Assembly: GCA_963205115.1 (NCBI GenBank)
Contig: CAUJHV010000016.1
Coordinates: 116,997 to 180,996 of the forward strand
Direction of reading: 5' to 3'
From: Pseudomonadota bacterium
GTDB taxonomy: Bacteria; Pseudomonadota; Gammaproteobacteria; Burkholderiales; Burkholderiaceae_C
Length of the DNA stretch: 64,000 bases
Shown here one piece after another: positions 26,286 through 35,129 of the stretch. How positions within the stretch are numbered: the first letter of the stretch is position 1; each line of letters opens with the position of its first letter. The notes below the pieces were generated by a model that was not told where the DNA came from, searched no databases, and saw only the letters and a program-made list of their open reading frames with translations. The translations under genes and the position numbers were made by a program.

Positions 26286-27818
26286 ATGGCTGAAGCATTT
26301 ACCCGCCCGTTTCACGCGTTGATCGGCGTGGCTGCCGCGTGCCTGTCGACCGCCTGCGCCGTGCAGCCGCCGACCGCGCCGGGCCCCGCGGCCGCCATGG
26401 CGAAGATCCAGCACCTCGTCGTCATCTACGCCGAGAACCACAGCTTCGACAACCTGTACGGTTTGTTCCCCGGCGCCGACGGCATCGCCAACGCCACCGA
26501 CGAGCAGAAGACACAGCTCGACCACGACGGCAAGCCGCTGAAGGAATTGGTCATCTTCGACCACCACGGCCACCCCGATGCGCGCTTCCCGCGCATGCCC
26601 AACGGGCCGTTCCGCATCGACGCACCACCGGTCAGCCGGCGCCACGACGAGATCGTGCCCAGCGGTATCCACGCGTTCTGGCACCACCGCGAGCAGATCA
26701 ACGGCGGCAAGAACAACCTGTTTGCCGCGATGAGCAACGTGGGCGGCTGGACCATGGGCTACTACGACAGCTCCGGGCTCGAACTCTGGCAGTGGGCGCG
26801 CAACTACACGCTGGCCGACCGGTTCTTCCAGGGTGCGTTCGGCGGCAGCTACCTGAACCACCAGTACCTGATCTGCGCCTGCATTCCGCGCTTCGAGAAT
26901 GCGCCCGACGCGATGAAGGTGCGCCTGGATGCCGATGGCCGGCTGAGCAAGCGGCCGGGCTCGCCCTCGGCAATGGACGGCGCCGTCCAGGTCTTCAGCC
27001 GCAGCGGCGGCCAGGTCTCGCCCGATGGCTGGTCGCTCAACACGACACAGCCACCCTACCAGCCCAGCGGTGTGCCGCCGGCGGCCGGTGGCTCGCCCGA
27101 TTGGGCCGACCCTGCAGGTGACCCCAGGGCCGGACGGCCACTGCCCCCACAGGCCATGCCGACGATTGCCGACCGGCTGGACGCCAAGGGGGTGTCGTGG
27201 GCCTGGTACGCCGGCGGCTGGGATGCCGCCGTGGCCGATGGCCGCCAACCACCGGCTGCCGCGCGCCAGGTGATCTACTCGTTCGACATTCCCGGCAGCC
27301 CGATGTTCCAGCCGCACCACCAGCCGCTGAACTACTTCGCGCGCTTCGCGCCGGGCACGTCCGATCGCGCGCGCCACCTGCTCGACGGCGAACGCTTCAT
27401 GGCCGACATCCAGGCCGGCCGCCTGCCTGCGGTGAGCTTCTACAAGCCCGTGGGCCGCATCAACCAGCACCCGCACTACACGGACATCAAGAGCGGCGAT
27501 GCGCACCTCGCGTCGGTGCTGCGCGCGCTGCAGGCCAGCCCGCAGTGGAAGGACATGCTGGTAGTGCTGACCTACGACGAAAACGGCGGCTACTGGGACC
27601 ACGTGCCGCCGCCCACAGGCGCCGGCTGGGGCGACCGCTGGGGGCCCGGCAGCCGTGTGCCGGCGTTGTTGATCGGCCCACAGGTCAAGCGCGGCTTCGT
27701 CGACCACACCAGCTACGACACCGGCTCGATCCTGAAATTCATCACCGAGCGCTGGAATCTGGAGCCGCTGCCCGGCGTGCGCGAGCGCATCGGCAACCTG
27801 ACGAACGCGCTGCAGTAA
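26286..27818 (+). CDS. secreted phosphoesterase (AcpA/phospholipase C-type)
   Basis: A 510-residue member of the phosphoesterase family (PF04185), close in layout to AcpA acid phosphatases. An N-terminal hydrophobic segment ends STACAVQPPTAPG, so it is exported and perhaps a lipoprotein, although the -3 position before the cysteine is serine instead of leucine. Family motifs are VVIYAENHSFDNLYGLFPGA, LADRFFQGAFGGSYLNHQYL, LTYDENGGYWDHVPPP and YDTGSILKFITERW. It would release phosphate from organic phosphates outside the cytoplasm. Eighty-four bases separate it from the receptor gene. Confidence 0.85.
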   Translation: MAEAFTRPFHALIGVAAACLSTACAVQPPTAPGPAAAMAKIQHLVVIYAENHSFDNLYGLFPGADGIANATDEQKTQLDHDGKPLKELVIFDHHGHPDARFPRMPNGPFRIDAPPVSRRHDEIVPSGIHAFWHHREQINGGKNNLFAAMSNVGGWTMGYYDSSGLELWQWARNYTLADRFFQGAFGGSYLNHQYLICACIPRFENAPDAMKVRLDADGRLSKRPGSPSAMDGAVQVFSRSGGQVSPDGWSLNTTQPPYQPSGVPPAAGGSPDWADPAGDPRAGRPLPPQAMPTIADRLDAKGVSWAWYAGGWDAAVADGRQPPAAARQVIYSFDIPGSPMFQPHHQPLNYFARFAPGTSDRARHLLDGERFMADIQAGRLPAVSFYKPVGRINQHPHYTDIKSGDAHLASVLRALQASPQWKDMLVVLTYDENGGYWDHVPPPTGAGWGDRWGPGSRVPALLIGPQVKRGFVDHTSYDTGSILKFITERWNLEPLPGVRERIGNLTNALQ

Positions 27819-27926
27819 CCAGCGGACCGCGCCGGCGCCGCGTGCTTCACTGGCCGCGCATCGCCGCGCAGTGCCTGGTCCGGGCCACGCGCGCGGCCCG
27901 CGGCCCGCGATGCGTCGACCGGCGCA

Positions 27927-29183
27927 TCAGCGCACGGCGCGAATCGGCAGGATGGCCAGCGCGCCTGCGGCCGAGAACAGCGCTGCGGCAATGAACAAGG
28001 CGCTGTAGTTCTGCGCCGCACCACCGGCGCCGATGGCCAGGAACAGCGGCGCGATGGCCGGCGCCACCGATTGCGGCAAGGCGCTGGCCAGGTTGAAGAT
28101 GCCCATGTCCTTGGCCGCATCGGCCTGGCTGTCCGGCAGCACCGCAGCCACGAGTGCCAGGTCGATGGCCAGGTAGACACCCTGGCCGAAACCGCTGACG
28201 GCATTGCCGATCTGGAAGGCCTCGAAGCTCGTGGCCAGTGCGATCAACGCCAGGCCTGCGCCGAAGATCAGCGCGGAGACCCACACGAAGATCTTGCGCC
28301 GGCCGATGCGGTCCGACCACCAGCCGCTGACCAGGCTGCCCAGCACGGTGGCGACGGTGTTGACGAGCGTGCTGCTGGTCATCGCGGCGGGGATCTGGTC
28401 GTCGCGGAAGTGCAGGTGGTCCAGGAGATAGAAGACCTGATAGGTCATCAGCATGGCCATGCCGATCATCAGCAGAAAGCGACTGACAAACGCCCAGGCA
28501 AAGTCCGGCGCCTGGCGCGGGTCGATCCAGAAGCTGCGGATGAAGCCCATGACATCCATCGGCGGCAGGTCGGCGCGCGAGCGATGGCGGTCGCGCAGGC
28601 CGACGACGAGCAGCGCGACCAGGGCGGCCGCGACGAAGCCCGGCGCCATGAACATCCAGAAGCTGCTGCTGGCGGTGACCTCGGTCAGGTAGACGCCCGC
28701 CACCACGCCGATCTGCAGGCATACCCCCAGCACACCCGACACACCGCCGCGCTGCGCTTCGGGGACCTGATCCGGCAGGATGGCGACGATGGCCGCCAGC
28801 AGCGCATTGAAGCCCAGTTGCGCCACACACCAGCCGATGCCGATCATCCACAGCCCGCCGGTGGCCACCGCATACAGGCCCGCCAGCCCCAGCGCCATGC
28901 CGCCGATCAGCCACGGGCGGCGCATGCCCAGGCGCGAGGTCGTGCGGTCGCTCAGCAGGCCCGCGATCGGATTGGCCAGCATCGCGACGATCGCCCCCGC
29001 GCCCAGGATCCACGACAGGCTGGTTTCCTTGTTCACCGGATCGATCTGCGCCACGCGCAGCGCCAGTGTCACCACCACCGGCGTGAGCAAGGCCATCCAG
29101 ACACCAAAGTAGGCCAGCGAATACACGCCGACCAGGCGCATGCCCACGGGCTGCGGGGCTGCAAATTGTGCGGAGGCGGTCAT
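27927..29183 (-). CDS. MFS transporter (sugar/cation symporter-like)
   Basis: A 418-residue major facilitator with about twelve membrane segments. The loop 2-3 motif appears as NPIAGLLSDRTTSRLGMRRPW and its C-half repeat as GSLVSGWWSDRIGRRKIFVW; the SDRTTSR-x-GRRRPW form is typical of the GPH/sucrose-type and related MFS groups. I start at ATG 29183; the longer upstream frame would overlap the HAD gene. It converges with the phosphoesterase and lies 88 bp after the HAD gene on the same strand. Substrate unknown. Confidence 0.85.
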   Translation of the reverse strand: MTASAQFAAPQPVGMRLVGVYSLAYFGVWMALLTPVVVTLALRVAQIDPVNKETSLSWILGAGAIVAMLANPIAGLLSDRTTSRLGMRRPWLIGGMALGLAGLYAVATGGLWMIGIGWCVAQLGFNALLAAIVAILPDQVPEAQRGGVSGVLGVCLQIGVVAGVYLTEVTASSSFWMFMAPGFVAAALVALLVVGLRDRHRSRADLPPMDVMGFIRSFWIDPRQAPDFAWAFVSRFLLMIGMAMLMTYQVFYLLDHLHFRDDQIPAAMTSSTLVNTVATVLGSLVSGWWSDRIGRRKIFVWVSALIFGAGLALIALATSFEAFQIGNAVSGFGQGVYLAIDLALVAAVLPDSQADAAKDMGIFNLASALPQSVAPAIAPLFLAIGAGGAAQNYSALFIAAALFSAAGALAILPIRAVR

Positions 29184-29271
29184 GGGGGTGGCGCCGGGGC
29201 GCTGCAGGCAAGGCTCATGGCGGGGTGGTCCGCTTTGCCGTCGGCAGGCGCGGGGGGTGTCGGGACGATGG

Positions 29272-29943
29272 TCATTGCAGTGCCGGCGGCACGGGCACGC
29301 CCAGCAGCTGCAGCGCGCGACGGAAGGAGTCGGCGGGCTGCCGGACATCGAAAGCCACCACACGCATGCCGGCCGCTTCGGCACCGGCGACATTGCGCGC
29401 CTGGTCGTCGACGAAGACGCAGGCCGACGCGGGCAGGGCCAGCGCGTCGATGCAGGCGCGGTAGGCGCGCGGGTCGGGTTTGAGGATGTGGGTGTGGCTC
29501 GCGTCGACGATGGCATCGAAGCCGGCCAGCAGCGGCAGGCGCCGGGCGAAGCCGCTGCCATAGAACAGATCGAGTTCGTTCGACAACACGGCCAGCTTGC
29601 AACCGGCCTGGCGGGCGGCCGTCACCGCCGCCACGGCTTCGGGGCGGATCACCGCGTCGATGTCGGCACCTCGCGCGCGCTGCACCAGCGTCTGCATCTC
29701 GGTCCATTCCTCGCCGAGCAGGCGGCCGACCTCACGTGTACGCACGAGCCAGTAGTCGCGTTCGCTGATTCGGCCGGCCTGCATGTCGCGCCACAGCGCG
29801 TCGCCAGCGGGCTCGAAGGGGCCTCGCCAGCGCAGGCTTCCCGGTGCGAGGCCCAGCGCCCGCTCGCTGGCGGCATGGGTCTCGAACAGCGTGCGGCTGA
29901 CGACGCCGCCGAAGTCCAGCACCAGCGCCTGCGGCTGCGTCAC
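29272..29943 (-). CDS. HAD-IA family hydrolase
   Basis: A 223-residue haloacid-dehalogenase-type phosphatase. Motif I is LVLDFGGVV: only the first aspartate of the usual DxDxT/V is present, the second position being glycine, as in the YihX/DFGGV group. Motif II is AVLSNE, motif III K in ILKPDPRAY, and motif IV FVDDQARNVAGAEAAGM. The GTG start overlaps the stop of the UPF0261 gene by four bases (29940-29943), so the two are translationally coupled. The missing second aspartate may change chemistry from phosphatase to another hydrolysis; not provable here. Confidence 0.82.
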   Translation of the reverse strand: MTQPQALVLDFGGVVSRTLFETHAASERALGLAPGSLRWRGPFEPAGDALWRDMQAGRISERDYWLVRTREVGRLLGEEWTEMQTLVQRARGADIDAVIRPEAVAAVTAARQAGCKLAVLSNELDLFYGSGFARRLPLLAGFDAIVDASHTHILKPDPRAYRACIDALALPASACVFVDDQARNVAGAEAAGMRVVAFDVRQPADSFRRALQLLGVPVPPALQ

Positions 29944-31187
29944 GCGGCAGCTCCCGCCGGCACGAGGCCATCGCGCACCCAGCCGTCGAAGACCGCGAGC
30001 GCGGCATCGGCGAAGGCGGCGTCGTTGATATGCGCGTCGATCTCGACCAGGCGCACCGGCGGCTGGACACGCTGTCGCAGTTCGTCGACCAACGCGGCCA
30101 GCCCTTCGGGGTCGTGCAGCGGCTCGCCCGCACGGTCCCAGGCTTCGATGCCCTGTGTGGGCAGCAGCAGGCAGCTCGGGCCCTGCGACCCGGCCAGACG
30201 CTCGGTGATCGCGCGCGCGGCATGGCGTCGCATCGCCGGGTCGACCAGCACCGAGGCGATCAGCCGGTTGTGTGCATGTTCGGCCCGGCCTTCGAAAGCC
30301 GCGGGGCGTGCGCCCCAGGTCGCGAAGTCGAGCATGTCGGTGGCACCGGGCGCGACGAGCTGCGGCACGCCGGCACGGCCCGCGCCCCGCAAGCGGTCCG
30401 GGCCCGAACTGACGCAGGAGCCGCCGAGGTCGTTGACGAGTTCCTGCAGGCTGAAGTCCATCACGGCGGCAAAGAAGCCCTTGGCGGCCAGGTCTTCGAA
30501 GGCACGACCGCCCATGCCGGTGGTGTGGAAGACGGCCAGTTCGTAGCCACGCGCCTCGAGTTCGGGCTTCAGGCGCTTCATGTACGACAGCGCGCTGCTG
30601 CCCAGCGAGGTCATGCCGATCACCGGTCGCGAATCGGCCGGTGCGTCGGCAGCGCGGCAGGCGCCCACCACGGCGCCGGCCGCCTGCGCCAGCGTCTGGC
30701 GACAGATGCGGTTCAGCCCGTAGAGCCCGCCGGCCCACAGCCGCATGATGAGATCGGGCGCAATGCGCGCTGGCGGGATCAGGTGCGAGTAGGCGATGGT
30801 CGACAGCAGCACCTTGGGCGCGCCCAGCGGCAGTGCATGGGCGACGTCGAGCGCGAGGTCCGTGCCCATCGTGCCGCCCAGCGCCAGCAGCCCGTCGATG
30901 GAACCCGCGGCATGCAGCTGCGCCGCCAGACGCGATGCACCCGCGGCCATCAACGTCATCGCACTGTTTTCGTCGCCGCTGTCGGCGACCTGCTGCAGCG
31001 TCGCGCCGGCCGCCGCCGCGACCTCGTGATTGGCGATATCGGGCACCAGCGCGCCATGGCCGAGCACGCCCACGTCCATCACGAGCGCGCTGGCGCCCTG
31101 CTGCGCGATGCAGTCGCGCAGGAAGGCGATCTCGTCGCTCTTGGTGTCGACCGTGCCGACGACGAGGACGACGGGATGTGACTTCAT
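29940..31187 (-). CDS. UPF0261 / Tm-1-like ATP-binding domain protein
   Basis: A 415-residue protein of the UPF0261 family, whose N-terminal half is homologous to the ATP-binding domain of the tomato Tm-1 protein. Typical segments are VVGTVDTKSDEIAFLRDCI, GLLALGGTMGTDLAL, PKVLLSTIAYS, GMTSLGSSALSYM and FHTTGMGGRAFEDL. Its role in bacteria is unknown; elsewhere it is often paired with a phosphoenolpyruvate-hydrolase-like TIM-barrel protein, which is not seen here. ATG 31187 overlaps the aminotransferase stop by four bases. Confidence 0.87.
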   Translation of the reverse strand: MKSHPVVLVVGTVDTKSDEIAFLRDCIAQQGASALVMDVGVLGHGALVPDIANHEVAAAAGATLQQVADSGDENSAMTLMAAGASRLAAQLHAAGSIDGLLALGGTMGTDLALDVAHALPLGAPKVLLSTIAYSHLIPPARIAPDLIMRLWAGGLYGLNRICRQTLAQAAGAVVGACRAADAPADSRPVIGMTSLGSSALSYMKRLKPELEARGYELAVFHTTGMGGRAFEDLAAKGFFAAVMDFSLQELVNDLGGSCVSSGPDRLRGAGRAGVPQLVAPGATDMLDFATWGARPAAFEGRAEHAHNRLIASVLVDPAMRRHAARAITERLAGSQGPSCLLLPTQGIEAWDRAGEPLHDPEGLAALVDELRQRVQPPVRLVEIDAHINDAAFADAALAVFDGWVRDGLVPAGAAA

Positions 31188-32554
31188 GGGGTCGCCTCGA
31201 CAGCGGCGAATGAGGCCTCGAGGATGTCGACCAGCTGGTCGACCTCGTCCTTGGTGATGATCAGCGGCGGCGACAGGATCAGGTTGGGCCCCGACACGCG
31301 CACCATCGCACCGCGCCGGTAGGCTTCGCGCGCGACCCGCGCCGGGATGTCGCTGCTGCGCGGCACCGGCACGCGTGCGGCCTTGTCCGCCACCATCTCG
31401 ATGCCGGCCATCAGACCGATGCCACGCACATTGCCGACCACGCCGAAGCGCTGCTCGAAGGTCGCCAGCCGCGCCTGCAGGTGCGCGCCCACACGGGCCG
31501 CGTTGCCGGGGATGTCCAGCTCTTCCAGGATGTCCAGCGTCTCCAGCGCGGCCGCCGCCGCAACAGGGTGCGCGCTGTAGGTGTAGCCGTGCGACACCGA
31601 TGCGGCACCGCTGGTATCGGTGTCGAAGACGGCGCTCACCCGGGCCGAGATGGCGGTGGCGCCCAAGGGCACGTAGCCCGAGCTGATGCCCTTGGCCAGG
31701 CACCAGAGGTCGGCATTCACGCCCCACAGGCGTGTGCCGAACATGCTGCCGCAGCGGCCGAACCCGGTGACCACTTCGTCGGCGATCAACAGCACGCCGT
31801 ACTTGTCGCAGATCGCGCGCACCGCCGGCCAGTAGTTGGGCGGCGGCACGATCACGCCGCCGGCGCCCTGCACCGGCTCGGCGATGAACGCGGCCACGGT
31901 ATCCGGCCCCTGGAAGACGATCTCGCGCTCGAGCATCTCGGCGCAGCGCAGGCCCAGGGCCTCGGGATCGTCGAGGCCGAAGGGGTTGTGGTACAGCCAG
32001 GGCGTATCGACGTGAAAGCAGCCCGGCAGCAGCGGTTCGTAGGGGCGGCGGAAGTTGGTGTTGCCGTTGACGCTCATGCCGCCGAAGTGCACGCCGTGGT
32101 AACCCTGGCGCAGGCTGATGTACTTGCTGCGGTCGCCCTGGCCACGCAGCTTGTGATACTGGCGCGCAATCTTCAGCGCACCTTCGACGGCGTCCGATCC
32201 ACCGTTGGAAAACAGCACCGCAGCCACGCCATCGGGCTGCATCATGCGCACCAGACGCGCAGAGAGTTCGATCGCGCGCACATGGGTCGTGCCGCGGAAG
32301 ACGTTGTAGAACGGCAGTTCGTCGAGCTGCGCCACGATGGCGTCACGCACGCGGCGGTTGCTGTGGCCCAGGTTGCTGCTCCACAGACCGCCGACGCCAT
32401 CGATCATCTGGTGGCCGTCGATATCCCAGATCCAGCAGCCTTCGCCACGCGCAATGATGTCCGGCGCGGTCTTCTTCATCGCACCCGGGTGCGCCATCGG
32501 GTGCCACAGGAACTGCGCGTTGTCGGCTTTCAGTTGATCGTTTGTCATGCCCAT
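31184..32554 (-). CDS. class III (omega) aminotransferase
   Basis: A 456-residue PLP enzyme of the aspartate aminotransferase superfamily, class III. Visible are GLWSSNLGHSNRRVRDAI, SNGGSDAVEGALKIARQYH (phosphate-binding), LIADEVVTGFGRCG with the cofactor aspartate, and the Schiff-base lysine in CLAKGISSGYVPLGA. It resembles taurine-, putrescine- or beta-alanine-pyruvate aminotransferases that convert a terminal amine to an aldehyde. An aldehyde dehydrogenase gene lies immediately upstream on the same strand (35 bp), fitting amine to aldehyde to acid oxidation. Confidence 0.88.
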   Translation of the reverse strand: MGMTNDQLKADNAQFLWHPMAHPGAMKKTAPDIIARGEGCWIWDIDGHQMIDGVGGLWSSNLGHSNRRVRDAIVAQLDELPFYNVFRGTTHVRAIELSARLVRMMQPDGVAAVLFSNGGSDAVEGALKIARQYHKLRGQGDRSKYISLRQGYHGVHFGGMSVNGNTNFRRPYEPLLPGCFHVDTPWLYHNPFGLDDPEALGLRCAEMLEREIVFQGPDTVAAFIAEPVQGAGGVIVPPPNYWPAVRAICDKYGVLLIADEVVTGFGRCGSMFGTRLWGVNADLWCLAKGISSGYVPLGATAISARVSAVFDTDTSGAASVSHGYTYSAHPVAAAAALETLDILEELDIPGNAARVGAHLQARLATFEQRFGVVGNVRGIGLMAGIEMVADKAARVPVPRSSDIPARVAREAYRRGAMVRVSGPNLILSPPLIITKDEVDQLVDILEASFAAVEATP

Positions 32555-32589
32555 GCGGGGCTCCAGGTCGAGAGTGGGCGGGCGGGGCG

Positions 32590-34044
32590 TCAGGCCACGG
32601 CGCCAACGGTGATGGTCTTCAGGTCGGTGTAGTGCAGCAGGCCTTCGGCCCCCATCTCCTGGCCAACGCCGCTTTCCTTCCAGCCGCCGAAAGGCATTTC
32701 GGCCTGCGAGACGCCGAAGTGGTTGATGCCGACCATGCCAGCCTCGATCTCCTCACTGAGGCGATGTGCCACATGCAGGTCGCGTGTGAAAGCGTAGGCC
32801 GCCAGGCCGTAGGGCAGCGCATTGGCCGCGGCGATGGCCTCGTCCAGCGTCTCGTAGGGCTGGATCACGGCGATGGGGCCGAAGGGCTCGGTCTGCATCA
32901 GCCGCGCGCCGGGCGGTGCATCGGCAAGAACCGTGGGCTCGAAGAAGAAGCCGCGCCGATCGACCCGATGGCCGCCGGTCAACAGACGCGCGCCGCCCTC
33001 GACCGCATCGTCGACGAAGCGCTGCATGTCTTCGATGCGCCGGACGTGCGTCAGCGGGCCCATCTGCGTGCGCGGATCCAGGCCGGCGCCCATGCGCAGT
33101 GCGCGCGCGCCTTGCACGAAGGGCTCGGCAAAGGCGGCCATGTGCTGGCGCGGGACATAGAAGCGAATCGGCGACGCGCACACCTGGCCGGCATTTCGGA
33201 ACTTCGCCGCCAGCGAACTCCGGATCACGAAGTCCAGCGGCGCGCTGCCGCACATGTCTTCGCACACGATGACCGGCGCGTGGCCGCCCAGTTCGCCGGT
33301 GAATCGCTTGACATGCCTGGCCGCCTGCTCCCCCAGCAGCTTGCCGACCGTGACCGAGCCGGTGATCGATACCTTGCGGATGGCAGGGTGCGCGATCAGC
33401 GTGGCCGAGACAGTGGCCGGTTGGCCGCAGACCATGTTGATCGCATCGGGCGGCACACCCGCATCGAGGAAGGCCTGCACCAGCAGCATGCACGTGCCGG
33501 GTGTTTCCTCGGCGGGCTTGATGACCACGCTGCAGCCGGCAGCCAGTGCGCTGGCCAGCTTGCGCGTGGGCAGATTGGCCGGAAAGTTCCAGGCCGTGAA
33601 GGCCGCGACGGGCCCCACCGGCTGGCGCACGACGGTCTGCGACAGGATGCCCGCCGCGTGCGGCGGCACGGTCCGGCCATACAGGCGCCGGCCTTCTTCG
33701 GCCTGGAAGTCCAGCAGGTCGGCAGACAGCCGGACCTCGCGCAGCGCTTCGCTCAAGGGCTTGCCCTGCTCCAGCGTCAACACGTGTGCGATGGTCTCGG
33801 CGCGCTGACGCATCAATTCGGCCGCCTTGCGCAGCACGCTGTAGCGCTCGTAGGCGCTGCGGCGCCGCCACAGCGCAAAGCCGCTGGCAGCCGACTCGGC
33901 GGCGGCCTGCAACTCCTCGGCACCCGCCAGCGGCAGGCTGGCGATCGTTGACTCATCCGCCGGGTTGACGACCGGGCATTCACCGCCGGTCGCGCGGTCG
34001 ACCCATCGGCCGGCGATGTGCAGTGCAAGCGGTGGATAGTTCAT
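32590..34044 (-). CDS. NAD(P)-dependent aldehyde dehydrogenase, succinate-semialdehyde type
   Basis: A 484-residue aldehyde dehydrogenase of the GabD-like branch. The catalytic cysteine is in NAGQVCASPIRFYVP, the glutamate in TGELGGHAPVIV, the cofactor motif ITGSVTVGK and the end GGWKESGVGQEMG. The C-A-S-P around the cysteine differs from the usual C-x-x-x-R-hydrophobic of GabD but keeps R-F-Y. First gene of the leftward unit with the aminotransferase, UPF0261 and HAD genes. It probably oxidizes the semialdehyde made by the aminotransferase; substrate not proven. Confidence 0.87.
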   Translation of the reverse strand: MNYPPLALHIAGRWVDRATGGECPVVNPADESTIASLPLAGAEELQAAAESAASGFALWRRRSAYERYSVLRKAAELMRQRAETIAHVLTLEQGKPLSEALREVRLSADLLDFQAEEGRRLYGRTVPPHAAGILSQTVVRQPVGPVAAFTAWNFPANLPTRKLASALAAGCSVVIKPAEETPGTCMLLVQAFLDAGVPPDAINMVCGQPATVSATLIAHPAIRKVSITGSVTVGKLLGEQAARHVKRFTGELGGHAPVIVCEDMCGSAPLDFVIRSSLAAKFRNAGQVCASPIRFYVPRQHMAAFAEPFVQGARALRMGAGLDPRTQMGPLTHVRRIEDMQRFVDDAVEGGARLLTGGHRVDRRGFFFEPTVLADAPPGARLMQTEPFGPIAVIQPYETLDEAIAAANALPYGLAAYAFTRDLHVAHRLSEEIEAGMVGINHFGVSQAEMPFGGWKESGVGQEMGAEGLLHYTDLKTITVGAVA

Positions 34045-34320
34045 GGCAGCTGGGGTGATCGGTTCGTCGCAATGACGCGCCGCATCGTGAGCGCAAATCG
34101 AACCGCGAAGATAGACCGGCCCGCGCAGCTCGCGTGATCAAGAACGCGAAAGATCGGGCGTGGGTAAACCCGCAAGGCCAGATCCTTATGGCGCCCTTCC
34201 TGTGCGGTTCAGGAGACGCCAGCGCGCACGCCTGTACCGTTGCACTCCCGCGCGCAGGGGCCGCGCGGCACGAACGGCCCTTCGGTCCGGACCGGCCGCA
34301 TGCGGCGCTTCGCCGAGCAC

Positions 34321-35046
34321 CTACTGCCGCGCGTGACCTGTGCCGCCGTGCAGCGCGGCGGCAACTGCCTGCTCCGTGCCGGCGATGTGCTTCTGGAGCA
34401 GGGCCACGGCCTTCTGGCTGTCCCGTGCAAGGACGGCGCCCAGCAGCTGCTGGTGTTCGTCGTGCTTGCGGCGCGGGCCTGGCCGGTGGCGCGCGGCCCA
34501 GCGGCGGTAGCGTTCGGCGTTGTCGAACAGCACGTCGGCCAGTTCGCGCAGCAGCGGCGAACTGCAGGCCGCATACAGGCTCATGTGGAAGGCGCGATGC
34601 CGCTGCGACCAGTCGTCGTCCAGTGCGCGGGCGACGCTGCCCAGGCGGCGTTCGGCCAGGGCCAGTGCATGACCGGCCGCAACGGCCTGCGCTTCCCAGG
34701 CGTCGTCGCCGTGGGTCATGGCGTCGCGCAGGGCCTCGCATTCGACGAGCTGGCGTACGCGGGCCAGGTCGCTGACGCCCTCGGCCGTCAGCGGGGCCAC
34801 GCGGAAGCCGCGGTTTTCCAGCAGGCGCACCAGGCCCTGTTCGGACAGCCGGTTCAAGGCCTCGCGCACCGGACTGCTGCTGATGGCAAGGCGCCGGCTG
34901 AGGTCTTCGACGCGCAGCCGCGCACCGGGCTCGAATTCGCCGCGGACGATCGCGCGCCGAAGCTCGCGATAGGCGCGTTCGGCCAGGGAGGCGACGCTGT
35001 CGTTCGGACCCTCGGACATGGCGCGGATTGTCACCCACCGGGCCAT
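34321..35046 (-). CDS. GntR family transcriptional regulator, FCD domain
   Basis: A 241-residue GntR/FadR-type regulator. The winged helix (residues about 20-85) reads LAERAYRELRRAIVRGEFEP, EDLSRRLAISSSPVREALNR, LENRGFRVAPL; the all-helical FCD ligand domain follows (RQLVECEALRDAM, HRAFHMSLY, HDEHQQLLGAV). ATG 35046 has GGAG seven bases upstream; an internal ATG at 35019 is also possible. It is divergent from the aromatic operon starting at 35130, with a perfect palindrome between them, and most likely represses that operon until an intermediate binds. Confidence 0.88.
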   Translation of the reverse strand: MARWVTIRAMSEGPNDSVASLAERAYRELRRAIVRGEFEPGARLRVEDLSRRLAISSSPVREALNRLSEQGLVRLLENRGFRVAPLTAEGVSDLARVRQLVECEALRDAMTHGDDAWEAQAVAAGHALALAERRLGSVARALDDDWSQRHRAFHMSLYAACSSPLLRELADVLFDNAERYRRWAARHRPGPRRKHDEHQQLLGAVLARDSQKAVALLQKHIAGTEQAVAAALHGGTGHARQ

Positions 35047-35078
35047 GCACCCACTCCGGGTTTGTGCCCATGAGCCGT

Positions 35079-35095
35079 TTTATGCATAAAGCATA
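35079..35095. promoter_or_regulatory. probable operator of the FCD-type GntR regulator
   Basis: A perfect 12-bp palindrome TTTATGCATAAA (35079-35090), overlapped by a second dyad with arms TATGC (35081-35085) and GCATA (35091-35095). It lies 32 bp before the regulator's start and about 35-50 bp before the FAH-family gene. It is the only AT-rich dyad in the intergenic region and is placed to overlap promoters in both directions. FadR-type repressors bind short palindromes of this kind. Confidence 0.55.
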
Positions 35096-35129
35096 GAGTC
35101 CTGGACAACTTGATTCCGCAGGAGCCGTG

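Noticed and set aside
34045..34320. A palindrome GGTCCGGACC near 34284 and other short dyads in the gap behind the FCD-type GntR gene.
   Set aside because: Short GC palindromes are common by chance at this base composition, and the position (downstream of the regulator, upstream of the aldehyde dehydrogenase by over 200 bp) gives no support.
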